From: Streptomyces sp. HUAS ZL42
GTDB taxonomy: Bacteria > Actinomycetota > Actinomycetes > Streptomycetales > Streptomycetaceae
Direction of reading: 5' to 3'
DNA length: 64,000 nt
Assembly: GCF_040782645.1 (NCBI RefSeq)
Contig: NZ_CP160403.1
Coordinates: 3,844,001 to 3,908,000 of the forward strand
A program made the position numbers and the translations under genes. Shown in pieces: positions 38,069-46,495 of this stretch (the stretch's first letter is position 1; each line of letters opens with the position of its first letter). The notes under the pieces were generated by a model. It was not told where the DNA came from. It worked only from the letters and a program-made list of their open reading frames with translations, and searched no databases.

Positions 38069-39700
38069 GTGCACGACGATCTCATCGCCCGGGCCAAGGC
38101 GTGGCTGGCCGAGGACCCCGACGCGGAAACCCGTGCGGAACTCGCCAAGCTGATCGACGCCGAGGACCACGCCGAGCTCGCCTCGCGTTTCAGCGGCACC
38201 CTCCAGTTCGGCACCGCGGGCCTGCGCGGCGAGCTCGGCGCCGGCCCCATGCGCATGAACCGCTCCGTCGTCATCCGCGCCGCCGCCGGCCTCGCCGCGT
38301 ACCTGAAGAAGCACGGCCGCACCGACGGCCTCGTGGTCATCGGCTACGACGCCCGTCACAAGTCCGCCGACTTCGCCCGCGACACCGCCGCCGTGATGAC
38401 GGGTGCCGGTCTCCGGGCCGCCGTGCTGCCCCGCCCCCTCCCCACCCCCGTCCTGGCCTTCGCCATAAGGCACCTCGGCGCCGCCGCCGGCGTGGAGGTC
38501 ACCGCCAGCCACAACCCGCCCCGCGACAACGGCTACAAGGTGTACCTCGGGGACGGATCCCAGATCGTTCCCCCCGCGGACGCGGACATCGCCGCCGAGA
38601 TCGACGCGATCACCACCCTCACCACCGTCGCCCGCCCGTCCGACGGCTGGGAGACCCTCGACGACTCCGTCCTCGACGCCTATCTCGCCCGCACGGACGC
38701 CGTACTCGCCCCGGATTCCCCCCGCACCGCCCGCACCGTCTACACCGCCATGCACGGCGTCGGCAAGGACGTCCTCCTGGCCGCCTTCGAACGCGCCGGC
38801 TTCCCCACCCCCGACCTCGTCGCCGAGCAGGCGGAGCCCGACCCGGACTTCCCGACCGTCGCCTTCCCCAACCCGGAAGAGCCCGGCGCCATGGACCTCG
38901 CGTTCGCCAAGGCCCACGAGACCGGCCCCGACCTCGTCATCGCCAACGACCCCGACGCCGACCGCTGCGCCGTCGCGGTCCAGGACGGCGACGGCTGGCG
39001 CATGCTCCGGGGCGACGAGGTCGGCTCCCTCCTCGCCGCACACCTCGTCGAGCGCGGGGCGACCGGTACCTTCGCCGAGTCGATCGTGTCCTCCACTCTC
39101 CTCGGCCGGATCGCCGAGAAGGCGAACCTGCGCCACGAGGAGACCCTCACCGGCTTCAAGTGGATCGCCCGCGTCGACGGCCTTCGCTACGGCTACGAGG
39201 AGGCCCTCGGCTACTGCGTCGACCCGGACGGCGTGCGCGACAAGGACGGCATCACCGCCGCCCTGCTCATCACCGAACTGGCCTCCGAGCTCAAGGAGCG
39301 GGGGCGCAGCCTCCTCGACCTCCTCGACGACCTCGCGGTCGAGCACGGGCTGCACGCCACCGACCAGCTCTCGGTCCGGGTCCAGGACCTGTCGGTCATC
39401 GCCGATGCCATGCGGCGGCTGCGCGAGCAGCCTCCGACCGAGCTCGCCGGGCTGCCCGTCACCCGCGCCGAAGACCTCACGCTGGGCACCGCCAAGCTCC
39501 CGCCCACCGACGGCCTGCGCTACACCCTCACCGGCGCCCGCGTCATCGTCCGCCCCAGCGGCACCGAGCCCAAGCTGAAGTGCTACCTGGAGGTCGTCGT
39601 GCCCGTGTCCTCGCGCGGCGACCTCCCGGCCGCCCGCGCCAAGGCGGCGGACCTGCTGGCCGCGATCAAGCGGGACCTCTCGGCGGCCGCCGGCATCTGA
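38069..39700 (+). CDS. Phosphomannomutase/phosphopentomutase family enzyme
   Basis: 543 residues from GTG 38069, with GAGAGG about 9 bp upstream. Alpha-D-phosphohexomutase fold: FGTAGLRGELGAGPMRMN, the phosphoserine loop VEVTASHNPPRDNGYKVY (Ser ~145), Mg loop NDPDADRCAV, sugar loop EEALGYCVDP and phosphate loop VRPSGTEPKLK. Enzymes of this branch include PgmB2-type phosphopentomutases; beside PNP and deoC the likely role is interconversion of (deoxy)ribose-1- and -5-phosphate. A glucose/mannose phosphate role cannot be excluded from sequence alone. Confidence 0.88.
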   Translation: MHDDLIARAKAWLAEDPDAETRAELAKLIDAEDHAELASRFSGTLQFGTAGLRGELGAGPMRMNRSVVIRAAAGLAAYLKKHGRTDGLVVIGYDARHKSADFARDTAAVMTGAGLRAAVLPRPLPTPVLAFAIRHLGAAAGVEVTASHNPPRDNGYKVYLGDGSQIVPPADADIAAEIDAITTLTTVARPSDGWETLDDSVLDAYLARTDAVLAPDSPRTARTVYTAMHGVGKDVLLAAFERAGFPTPDLVAEQAEPDPDFPTVAFPNPEEPGAMDLAFAKAHETGPDLVIANDPDADRCAVAVQDGDGWRMLRGDEVGSLLAAHLVERGATGTFAESIVSSTLLGRIAEKANLRHEETLTGFKWIARVDGLRYGYEEALGYCVDPDGVRDKDGITAALLITELASELKERGRSLLDLLDDLAVEHGLHATDQLSVRVQDLSVIADAMRRLREQPPTELAGLPVTRAEDLTLGTAKLPPTDGLRYTLTGARVIVRPSGTEPKLKCYLEVVVPVSSRGDLPAARAKAADLLAAIKRDLSAAAGI

Positions 39701-39857
39701 GGATCAGACACCAGCATTCAGCCCGACCACTGAGGTCCTTGTGGGGTGCCCCGGCCGGCGGCACCCCATCGGGTGATTCGCACACGGCGGCCGACGCATG
39801 CTCCACGGTGTGCCCGATCGGTCACGCGGGCGGCACACCCGGGCCGGCAAGTCCCAA

Positions 39858-40574
39858 CTACCCCACCGCCACCAGAATCACCAACAACAACGCCCCCGCC
39901 ACCGCCGGCCCCACAACCTCCCAGGCCCACCGCACGGTCACCTCACCCTGCGCCGTCGCGGCCTTCTCCCGTGCCGCCAGCAGCTCCCGCAGGTCGTCCA
40001 TGATCTTGTCGGCCTCCGCCCTGGCCGGTCCGTCCTCCACGAAGCCGCCGTGCTGCCTCGAGAAGCCACCGGCCAGGCCACCGCCGAGACCGCCGGCCAG
40101 GCCGCCGCGCCGCCCGCGCCCGTCCCGCCCCGCGGCCTTCTCCGCCGCCGCCCGGGCCTCCTGCCGTGCCGCGCGCTTCCTGGCCCGCAGGGAGACGGGA
40201 ATGGACCACAGCTGGAACTTCGCGCCCGCCTTGTCGACGACCTCGTTCGAGTAGCCGGACCGCAGGGAGGCCACCTGCCCCCAGGGCAGCACGACGACAC
40301 GGAACGGGTTGCGGACGCGCAGCCGGTCGTCGCCGGCGTAGACCGCGGGACGGAGCGTGAACGCCGTGATCAGTGGCACGACGAAGATCAACGCAGCGAG
40401 CGCCAGCCAGGGTGTCCGTCCGTGCCCGGCGACGATCGCGTCGACACCGAGCCAGCCCGCGACGGCGAGCAGCAGGACACCGCCGACGATGCCCATGGGC
40501 GACCGGTAGATCCGGTCCTTGGAGCCGGGTGCCGAGGGCTTCGGCGGTGGTGACTGGTGCTCGGGGGTCGTCAT
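39858..40574 (-). CDS. Membrane-anchored PH-domain protein
   Basis: 238 residues. Cytoplasmic N-terminus, two membrane helices (GIVGGVLLLAVAGWLGVDAIVAG; WLALAALIFVVPLITAFTL), then a bacterial PH-like domain (VYAGDDRLRVRNPFRVVVLPWGQVASLRSGYSNEV). A Gly/Arg-rich region (GRRGGLAGGLGGGLAGGF) precedes a final hydrophobic helix (VVGPAVAGALLLVILVAVG). Proteins of this type are common in Streptomyces; the function is unknown. Divergent from deoC, 106 bp away. Confidence 0.85.
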   Translation of the reverse strand: MTTPEHQSPPPKPSAPGSKDRIYRSPMGIVGGVLLLAVAGWLGVDAIVAGHGRTPWLALAALIFVVPLITAFTLRPAVYAGDDRLRVRNPFRVVVLPWGQVASLRSGYSNEVVDKAGAKFQLWSIPVSLRARKRAARQEARAAAEKAAGRDGRGRRGGLAGGLGGGLAGGFSRQHGGFVEDGPARAEADKIMDDLRELLAAREKAATAQGEVTVRWAWEVVGPAVAGALLLVILVAVG

Positions 40575-40655
40575 GGTCCCGATTCTGCCCGACGCCTGCG
40601 ACGAGGCTCGTTCCGGTACCTCCGCACAGGATGAGCAGTGGGGGGTGTACAGTCG

Positions 40656-40667
40656 CTACGCGCGTAG
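40656..40667. promoter_or_regulatory. Nucleoside-regulon operator 2 (CTACGCGCGTAG) at the deoC promoter
   Basis: A perfect copy of the 12-bp palindrome. TATGCT at 40669-40674 follows at once as the likely -10, and TGTACA (40646-40651) is a possible -35 17 bp away, so a bound repressor would sit between the two elements. The -10 puts transcription start near GTG 40681. Confidence 0.75.
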
Positions 40668-40680
40668 ATATGCTCGTCTG

Positions 40681-41646
40681 GTGACCATGCCCACCACTGC
40701 AACAGCCGCACACCCGCTCGCAGACGTCACCGCGTCGAACAGCACGCTGCGCCGCTTCCTCCACGGGCTGCCCGGCGTCGACGCGGTCGGCCTGGAGGCG
40801 CGTGCCGCCTCCCTCGGCACCCGTTCCATCAAGACGACCGCGAAGGCGTACGCCATCGACCTCGCCATCTCGATGGTCGACCTGACGACGCTGGAAGGCG
40901 CGGACACCCCGGGCAAGGTCCGGGCGCTCGGCGCCAAGGCGGTCCGCCCCGACCCGACCGACCGTACGACCCCCACGACGGCCGCTGTCTGCGTCTACCC
41001 GGACATGGTGGCCGTCGCCAAGGAGGCCGTCGCCGGCTCCGGCGTGAAGGTCGCTTCCGTCGCCACGGCCTTCCCGGCCGGGCGTGCCGCCCTCGACGTG
41101 AAGCTGGCCGACGTGCGTGACGCGGTCTCCGCGGGCGCCGACGAGATCGACATGGTCATCGACCGCGGGGCGTTCCTCGCGGGCAACTACCTGAAGGTGT
41201 ACGACGAGATCGTCGCGGTGAAGGAGACCTGCGGGACGTCGGCCCGTCTGAAGGTCATCTTCGAGACGGGCGAGCTGTCGACGTACGACAACATCCGGCG
41301 CGCGAGCTGGCTCGGCATGCTGGCGGGCGCCGACTTCATCAAGACGTCCACCGGCAAGGTGGCGGTCAACGCCACCCCCGCGAACACCCTGCTGATGCTG
41401 GAAGCCGTGCGTGACTTCCGTACCGCCACCGGGGTACAGGTGGGTGTGAAGCCCGCCGGCGGCATCCGCACCTCCAAGGACGCCATCAAGTTCCTCGTCC
41501 TGGTCAACGAGACCGCCGGCGAGGACTGGCTGGACAACCACTGGTTCCGCTTCGGCGCCTCCTCGCTTCTGAACGACTTGCTGATGCAGCGTCAGAAGCT
41601 GGCCACCGGCCGCTACTCCGGCCCCGACTACGTGACGGTGGACTGA
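40681..41646 (+). CDS. deoC: Deoxyribose-phosphate aldolase
   Basis: 321 residues from GTG 40681 (ATG 40687 is an alternative). Cleaves 2-deoxyribose-5-phosphate to acetaldehyde and glyceraldehyde-3-phosphate. The Schiff-base Lys is Lys221 in ADFIKTSTG, and the DeoC blocks AVCVYPDMV, VATAFPAG, and GVKPAGGIRT are present. The upstream in-frame extension crosses the promoter and is rejected. The start is right after the -10, with no Shine-Dalgarno, consistent with a leaderless mRNA. It is the first gene of an operon with two aldehyde-dehydrogenase-family genes. Confidence 0.95.
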   Translation: MTMPTTATAAHPLADVTASNSTLRRFLHGLPGVDAVGLEARAASLGTRSIKTTAKAYAIDLAISMVDLTTLEGADTPGKVRALGAKAVRPDPTDRTTPTTAAVCVYPDMVAVAKEAVAGSGVKVASVATAFPAGRAALDVKLADVRDAVSAGADEIDMVIDRGAFLAGNYLKVYDEIVAVKETCGTSARLKVIFETGELSTYDNIRRASWLGMLAGADFIKTSTGKVAVNATPANTLLMLEAVRDFRTATGVQVGVKPAGGIRTSKDAIKFLVLVNETAGEDWLDNHWFRFGASSLLNDLLMQRQKLATGRYSGPDYVTVD

Positions 41647-41651
41647 TCACC

Positions 41652-43088
41652 ATGGCTTCCGTATTTGAGTACGCACCGGCGCCCGAGTCCCGCTCGATCG
41701 TCGACATCGCCCCCTCCTACGGCCTCTTCATCGACGGCGAGTTCGTGGATGCGGCCGACGGCAAGGTCTTCAAGACGGTCTCTCCGTCGACGGAGGAGGC
41801 CCTCTCCGAGATCGCGCAGGCCGGCGCCGAGGACGTCGACCGTGCCGTGAAGGCCGCCCGCAAGGCCTTCGAGAAGTGGTCCGCGCTGCCCGGTTCCGAG
41901 CGCGCCAAGTACCTCTTCCGCATCGCCCGCATCATCCAGGAGCGCAGCCGCGAACTCGCCGTCCTGGAAACCCTGGACAACGGCAAGCCCATCAAGGAGA
42001 CGCGGGACGCCGACCTGCCCCTGGTGGCCGCGCACTTCTTCTACTACGCGGGCTGGGCCGACAAGCTCGGGCACGCCGGCTTCGGCGCGAACCCGCAGCC
42101 GCTGGGCGTGGCCGGCCAGGTCATCCCGTGGAACTTCCCCCTCCTGATGCTGGCGTGGAAGATCGCCCCGGCGCTCGCGACCGGCAACACGGTCGTTCTG
42201 AAGCCGGCGGAGACCACCCCGCTGTCGGCCCTGTTCTTCGCGGACATCTGCCGTCAGGCGGGACTGCCCAAGGGCGTCGTCAACATCCTTCCCGGGTACG
42301 GCGACACGGGCGCCGCGGTCGTCGCCCACCCGGACGTGAACAAGGTCGCCTTCACCGGCTCCACGGCGGTCGGCAAGGAGATCGCCCGCACGGTCGCCGG
42401 CACACGCAAGAAGGTCACCCTCGAACTCGGCGGCAAGGGCGCCAACATCGTCTTCGACGACGCCCCGATCGACCAGGCCGTCGAGGGCATCGTGAACGGC
42501 ATCTTCTTCAACCAGGGCCAGGTGTGCTGCGCGGGCAGCCGGCTGCTGGTCCAGGAGTCGATCCAGGACGAGCTGCTGGACTCCCTGAAGCGCAGGCTCT
42601 CCACGCTGCGCCTCGGCGACCCCCTCGACAAGAACACGGACATCGGCGCGATCAACTCCGCCGAGCAGCTCTCGCGCATCACCTCGCTCGTGGAACTGGG
42701 CGAGGCGGAGGGCGCCGAGCGCTGGTCCCCGGAGTGCGAACTGCCCTCCTCCGGCTACTGGTTCGCGCCGACGCTCTTCACCAAGGTCACCCAGGCCCAC
42801 ACCGTCGCCCGGGACGAGATCTTCGGCCCGGTGCTGTCGGTCCTCACCTTCCGCACCCCGGACGAGGCCGTGGCCAAGGCCAACAACACCCCGTACGGCC
42901 TGTCGGCGGGCGTCTGGACGGAGAAGGGCTCGCGCATCCTGGCGGTGGCGAACAAGCTCCGCGCGGGCGTGATCTGGTCCAACACGTTCAACAAGTTCGA
43001 CCCGGCCTCGCCGTTCGGCGGCTACAAGGAGTCGGGCTTCGGCCGCGAGGGCGGCCGCCACGGCCTGGAGGCGTACCTCGATGTCTGA
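41652..43088 (+). CDS. Aldehyde dehydrogenase (NAD-dependent family)
   Basis: 478 residues, starting 5 bp after deoC. All catalytic features are present: PWNFPLLMLAWK with the NAD-binding region, FTGSTAVGK, catalytic Glu258 (TLELGGKGANIV) and nucleophile Cys292 (FFNQGQVCCAGSR), and the terminal PFGGYKESGFGREGG. The operon position after deoC suggests oxidation of acetaldehyde, or of a related aldehyde, formed by the aldolase. Cytoplasmic. Its 3' end overlaps the next ALDH-like gene by 8 bp. Confidence 0.94.
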   Translation: MASVFEYAPAPESRSIVDIAPSYGLFIDGEFVDAADGKVFKTVSPSTEEALSEIAQAGAEDVDRAVKAARKAFEKWSALPGSERAKYLFRIARIIQERSRELAVLETLDNGKPIKETRDADLPLVAAHFFYYAGWADKLGHAGFGANPQPLGVAGQVIPWNFPLLMLAWKIAPALATGNTVVLKPAETTPLSALFFADICRQAGLPKGVVNILPGYGDTGAAVVAHPDVNKVAFTGSTAVGKEIARTVAGTRKKVTLELGGKGANIVFDDAPIDQAVEGIVNGIFFNQGQVCCAGSRLLVQESIQDELLDSLKRRLSTLRLGDPLDKNTDIGAINSAEQLSRITSLVELGEAEGAERWSPECELPSSGYWFAPTLFTKVTQAHTVARDEIFGPVLSVLTFRTPDEAVAKANNTPYGLSAGVWTEKGSRILAVANKLRAGVIWSNTFNKFDPASPFGGYKESGFGREGGRHGLEAYLDV

Positions 43089-44022
43089 CAAGTCCCAGAA
43101 GACCGAGCGCGCCGAGCGCCTGTCCGTCTTCAAGACCTACAAGCTGTACGTCGGCGGGAAGTTCCCGCGTTCCGAGAGCGGCCGGGTGTACGAGGTGACG
43201 GACTCCAAGGGCAACTGGCTGGCGAACGCGCCGCTTTCGTCGCGCAAGGACGCCCGGGACGCGGTCGTCGCCGCACGCAAGGCGTTCGGGGTGTGGTCGG
43301 GCGCCACGGCGTACAACCGCGGTCAGATCCTGTACCGCGTCGCCGAGATGCTCGAGGGCCGCCGCGACCAGTTCGTCCGCGAGGTCGCCGACGCGGAGGG
43401 GCTGTCGCCCGCGAAAGCAAAATCAAACGCAGCGAAGGCGGCCGCCGTCGTGGACGCGACGATCGACCGCTGGGTCTGGTACGCGGGCTGGACCGACAAG
43501 ATCGCCCAGGTCGTGGGCGGCGGCAACCCGGTGGCCGGCCCGTACTTCAACCTCTCCTCCCCCGAGCCGACCGGCGTGGTCGCGGTCCTCGCCCCCCAGG
43601 AGTCGTCCTTCCTGGGCCTGGTCTCGGTGGTCGCCCCGGTGATCGCGACCGGCAACACGGCGGTCGTCGTGGCGAGCGAGAAGTCCCCGCTCCCGGCCCT
43701 GTCGCTCGCCGAGGTCCTGGCGACCTCCGACCTCCCCGGCGGTGTGGTCAACGTCCTCTCCGGCCGTACGGCGGAGATCGCGGCGCCCCTGGCCGCCCAC
43801 CAGGACGTGAACGCCATCGATCTCGCGGGCGCCGACGACGTACTGGCGAAGGAACTGGAGATCGCGGCAGCGGACAACCTGAAGCGAGTCCTTCGTCCAC
43901 AGCCTGTGGACGAAGCCGGCTGGTCGGCGACTCCCGGCCTCGACCGCATGACGGCGTTCCTGGAGACGAAGACGGTCTGGCACCCGACGGGGTCGCTGGG
44001 CGTGTCCGGCTCCTCCTACTGA
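43081..44022 (+). CDS. Truncated aldehyde-dehydrogenase-like protein lacking the catalytic domain
   Basis: 313 residues from ATG 43081, overlapping the full-length ALDH gene by 8 bp. The sequence follows the N-terminal two thirds of the ALDH fold (KLYVGGKFPRSESGRVYEV; RVAEMLEGRRDQFVREV; WVWYAGWTDKIAQVVGGGNP; GLVSVVAPVIATGNTAVVVASEKSPLPALSLAEVLATSDLPGGVVNVLSGR is given here only by its ends). The segment with the Glu and the catalytic Cys is missing: after LAGADDVLAKELEIAAADN the chain ends with a short DRMTAFLETKTVWHPTGSLG tail. No frameshift is seen; the reading frame is closed by TGA at 44020. It is a conserved pseudo-enzyme partner of the ALDH in deoC operons, not obviously a decayed gene. 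Confidence 0.85.
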   Translation: MSDKSQKTERAERLSVFKTYKLYVGGKFPRSESGRVYEVTDSKGNWLANAPLSSRKDARDAVVAARKAFGVWSGATAYNRGQILYRVAEMLEGRRDQFVREVADAEGLSPAKAKSNAAKAAAVVDATIDRWVWYAGWTDKIAQVVGGGNPVAGPYFNLSSPEPTGVVAVLAPQESSFLGLVSVVAPVIATGNTAVVVASEKSPLPALSLAEVLATSDLPGGVVNVLSGRTAEIAAPLAAHQDVNAIDLAGADDVLAKELEIAAADNLKRVLRPQPVDEAGWSATPGLDRMTAFLETKTVWHPTGSLGVSGSSY

Positions 44023-44037
44023 GGGCCGCAACAGACC

Positions 44038-44081
44038 GGAGAGCCGCGTCTCCCCTCCGTCCGGGGGAGGCGCGGCTCTCC
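44038..44081. terminator. Bidirectional hairpin terminator
   Basis: GGAGAGCCGCG (44038-44048) pairs with CGCGGCTCTCC (44071-44081), and CTCCCC (44050-44055) with GGGGAG (44064-44069), leaving a single mismatch and a short loop. It ends the deoC operon and also lies 8 bp past the stop of the convergent secreted-protein gene. Confidence 0.85.
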
Positions 44082-44088
44082 GCCGTCG

Positions 44089-44496
44089 TCAGCCGTTGTT
44101 CAGCAGCCCGGCCGCCTCGCCCACCACCGGAACGCTGCCGATCGACCGCGCCTGCGTGACCGGCCCGGTCAGCGCCTGCGAGGAAACGGGCGCGAAGTCG
44201 GCGACCTGCGTGCCGACGCCGTTGTCGAGCGGGTCGACGCCGGTGCCCGCGAGCGGGTTGGGCCTGAGGTCCGAGACCGGACCCGTGACGTGGCCGACGG
44301 TGCCCTTCAGGGCGTGCAGTCCGGACTGCGGGTCGATCTCGCCGAGCGAGGTGGGGTGCGTACGCAACACGTCCACGACGGGCTCGGAGCCGGCGCAGGC
44401 CGTCCCCGCGCCCGCCCCCAGGGCCACCCCCGCGGTCGCGAGGGCGACCAGCGCGCGCCGGCCGGTCGGGTTCTGGGGGATGCGGTGTCGGCCCAT
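44089..44496 (-). CDS. Secreted protein of unknown function
   Basis: 135 residues from ATG 44496, which has AAGGTGG 7 bp upstream; an ATG seven codons earlier lacks that support. Signal peptide RRALVALATAGVALGAGAGTACA. The mature part is Pro/Gly/Val-rich with repeated GPV and VGxV blocks (GTVGHVTGPVSDL, ALTGPVTQARSIGSVPVVG). No domain recognised. It resembles in style the secreted protein at 50523, and both flank the sigQ-afsQ region. Confidence 0.75.
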   Translation of the reverse strand: MGRHRIPQNPTGRRALVALATAGVALGAGAGTACAGSEPVVDVLRTHPTSLGEIDPQSGLHALKGTVGHVTGPVSDLRPNPLAGTGVDPLDNGVGTQVADFAPVSSQALTGPVTQARSIGSVPVVGEAAGLLNNG

Positions 44497-44625
44497 GTCT
44501 ACTGCCACCTTTTCCATGCACTGGGTAATCGGATCGACACGCAGGGTAGTTGACGTGTGACCCGCGCTTCAAAGCCGACCCGCGGGGTCGTTCGGGGCCC
44601 GTCGTATGCCTCACACTGGTGTCCC

Positions 44626-45264
44626 GTGAGTTCCCATCCGCCCATACCGACGCGAGTCGTGCTGCTCTGCGGCCCCTCCGGCTCCGGCAAGTCCCTTCTC
44701 GCGGCCCACTCCGGCCTCCCGGTGCTGCGGCTCGACGACTTCTACAAGGAGGGCGACGACCCGACTCTGCCCCAGGTGGCGGGGAGCTCCGACATCGACT
44801 GGGACCACCCCGGCTCGTGGGACGCGGATACGGCGGTCGCCGCGATCACGGACCTGTGCCGCACGGGTCGTACGACGGTCCCCGTGTACGACATCTCGCT
44901 CAGCGCCCGCACGGGCGAGGAGACGATCGAGACAGGGCGTACACCCCTCTTCATCGCGGAGGGCATCTTCGCGGCCGAGATCGTGACGCGCTGCCGGGAA
45001 CTGGGCGTCCTGGCGGACGCGCTGTGCCTGAGCCGCGGCCCGGTGAAGACGTTCCGCCGCCGTTTCATGCGCGACCTGAAGGAGGGCCGCAAGTCGGTCC
45101 CGTTCCTGCTGCGCCGCGGCTGGCGCCTGATGAGGCTCGAACGCTCGATCATCGCCCGCCAGACGGCGCTGGGCGCGTACGCATGCGACCGGGACGAGGC
45201 GATGGGCCGTCTGGCGGCCGCGGCAGCCGGCCGGTGCGCCACGACGGCGCGTACTGCGGCGTGA
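44626..45264 (+). CDS. Uridine kinase-like P-loop kinase
   Basis: 212 residues from GTG 44626. Walker A GPSGSGKSLL, followed by the uridine-kinase-like LDDFYKEGDDPTLPQ (Asp-Asp motif), DWDHPGSWD, PVYDISLSARTG, FIAEGIFAAEIV, and a lid with RFMRDLKEGRKSV. Phosphorylation of a nucleoside (uridine/cytidine) or related substrate is likely; it is smaller than classical Udk and belongs to the ATP-binding subfamily common in Streptomyces. Upstream sequence in the same frame is not conserved. Terminator follows. Confidence 0.85.
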   Translation: MSSHPPIPTRVVLLCGPSGSGKSLLAAHSGLPVLRLDDFYKEGDDPTLPQVAGSSDIDWDHPGSWDADTAVAAITDLCRTGRTTVPVYDISLSARTGEETIETGRTPLFIAEGIFAAEIVTRCRELGVLADALCLSRGPVKTFRRRFMRDLKEGRKSVPFLLRRGWRLMRLERSIIARQTALGAYACDRDEAMGRLAAAAAGRCATTARTAA

Positions 45265-45321
45265 GCGGACGCGCGTACGGCGGGTGAACCGACGTACGCG
45301 CACAGGACAGGGCGACACGAA

Positions 45322-45364
45322 AGAGCGGGACTGGACGGACCCCCCGGCCCTCCAGTCCCGCTCT
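45322..45364. terminator. Hairpin terminator between the kinase gene and sigQ
   Basis: AGAGCGGGACTGGA (45322-45335) pairs perfectly with TCCAGTCCCGCTCT (45351-45364) around a C/G-rich 15-nt loop, followed by CCTTTGG. The next ~85 bp contain short CCCCCGTTGGTCCCCC-type repeats before the sigQ stop at 45458. Confidence 0.85.
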
Positions 45365-45457
45365 CCTTTGGTGCTCCCCCGAGCTACCCCCGTTGGTCCC
45401 CCGTGACCCCCGTTGGTCCCCCCCTGTTACTGCTCCCCCGTGCGTCCCCCCGGACCC

Positions 45458-46201
45458 TCAGGCGACAAGCTCCCCGAAGGCGTCCTCCTCGTCACGGCCG
45501 AAGCTGAGGACCTCGTCCTCGCGCAGCCGGCGGAGCGACCGCCAGATGCTGGACTTCACCGTGCCGACACTGATGTCGAGGATCTCCGCGATCTCCGGGT
45601 CGGTGCGGCCCTCGTAGTAGCGCAGGACCAGCATCGTCCGCTGGAGTTCGGGCAGCCGGGCCAGCGCCTGCCACAGGACCGCGCGCAGCTCGGTGCCGCG
45701 CATCGCGTCCGTGTCGCCGGGCGTCTCCGGCAGTTCCTCGGTCGGGTACTCGTTGAGCTTGCGGCGCCGCCAGGCGCTGATGTGCAGGTTCGTCATGGTG
45801 CGGCGGAGGTATCCGCCGACCGCCGCCTTGTCACTGATCCGGTCCCACGCCTTGTACGTCGAGAACAGCGCGCTCTGCAGCAGGTCCTCGGCCTCGAAGC
45901 GGTCGCCGGTGAGGTGGTAGGCGGTTGCGTACAGGGAGGCGCGGCGCTCCTGGACGTAGGCGGTGAACTCCGCCTCCGACAGGGAACGACGCTCCCCCGT
46001 GCCCTCCCCGTACGCGGCTCCCCCGTGAGCATCCCCCGTGTGCGCGTCAACCACCGTCATGAACGCGGTGTGCTGACGCCCGGTGCCGCGAGCGCACCCC
46101 CGCCCGCTCACGGCACCGGACTTCTCGGAACCCCGGTGCGCGTTCACGTCGTGCAGACGCGTGATCACTGCGCTGGTGCTGGTGCCGTGCAGCGTGTTCA
46201 T
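45458..46201 (-). CDS. sigQ: ECF RNA polymerase sigma factor SigQ
   Basis: 247 residues from ATG 46201. Sigma-70 region 2 (LYATAYHLTGDRFEAEDLLQSALFSTYKAWDRI, where AEDLLQ and WDRI are landmarks) and region 4 (LPELQRTMLVLRYYEGRTDPEIAEILDISVGTVKSSIWRSL, where DPEIAEILDISVGTVKS is the HTH) place it in the actinobacterial SigE-fam group. The ~60-residue N-terminal extension before region 2 is Gly/Ala-rich. It is divergent from afsQ1, as in S. coelicolor, where SigQ and AfsQ1/Q2 together act on antibiotic production in nitrogen-rich (glutamate) conditions. An AfsQ1 box lies in the divergent promoter region. Confidence 0.92.
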   Translation of the reverse strand: MNTLHGTSTSAVITRLHDVNAHRGSEKSGAVSGRGCARGTGRQHTAFMTVVDAHTGDAHGGAAYGEGTGERRSLSEAEFTAYVQERRASLYATAYHLTGDRFEAEDLLQSALFSTYKAWDRISDKAAVGGYLRRTMTNLHISAWRRRKLNEYPTEELPETPGDTDAMRGTELRAVLWQALARLPELQRTMLVLRYYEGRTDPEIAEILDISVGTVKSSIWRSLRRLREDEVLSFGRDEEDAFGELVA

Positions 46202-46308
46202 CTCGCGCCCCCCGTCGTGGACTTCCGGTTGTTCTCGTTGTTCCGTCTTGCTTCCTTGCCTGTGCCGAAAAGCTTGCCCGGGCGACTTCATGGCCGTGTC
46301 CGCCGACT

Positions 46309-46324
46309 GTCACAGACCTGTCAC
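46309..46324. promoter_or_regulatory. AfsQ1-binding box GTCAC-N6-GTCAC
   Basis: GTCAC at 46309-46313 and GTCAC at 46320-46324 are separated by six bases, an exact match to the published GTnAC-N6-GTnAC consensus of AfsQ1. It lies in the 294-bp region between sigQ and afsQ1. A second imperfect pair (GTCAC-N6-TGCAC) is at 46344-46359. The arrangement supports autoregulation of afsQ1 and control of sigQ. Confidence 0.8.
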
Positions 46325-46495
46325 AGGGGTCGGGCACAGGGGTGTCACAGGCGGTGCACAGAGGGGATGTGTAGGTGCCACGTACGGCCACGGAAGGGAC
46401 GAACCCTCGTCCCCGCACAGCCGCCCCGCCCCCGCGGAGCCCGCATCTGAACCCACAGGTCGATCCACACCCCCTCCATGGGCCAGAATGAGCCC

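Noticed and set aside
40519..40680. Upstream in-frame extension of deoC
   Set aside because: It would cover the operator and -10 element and lacks similarity to DeoC proteins.
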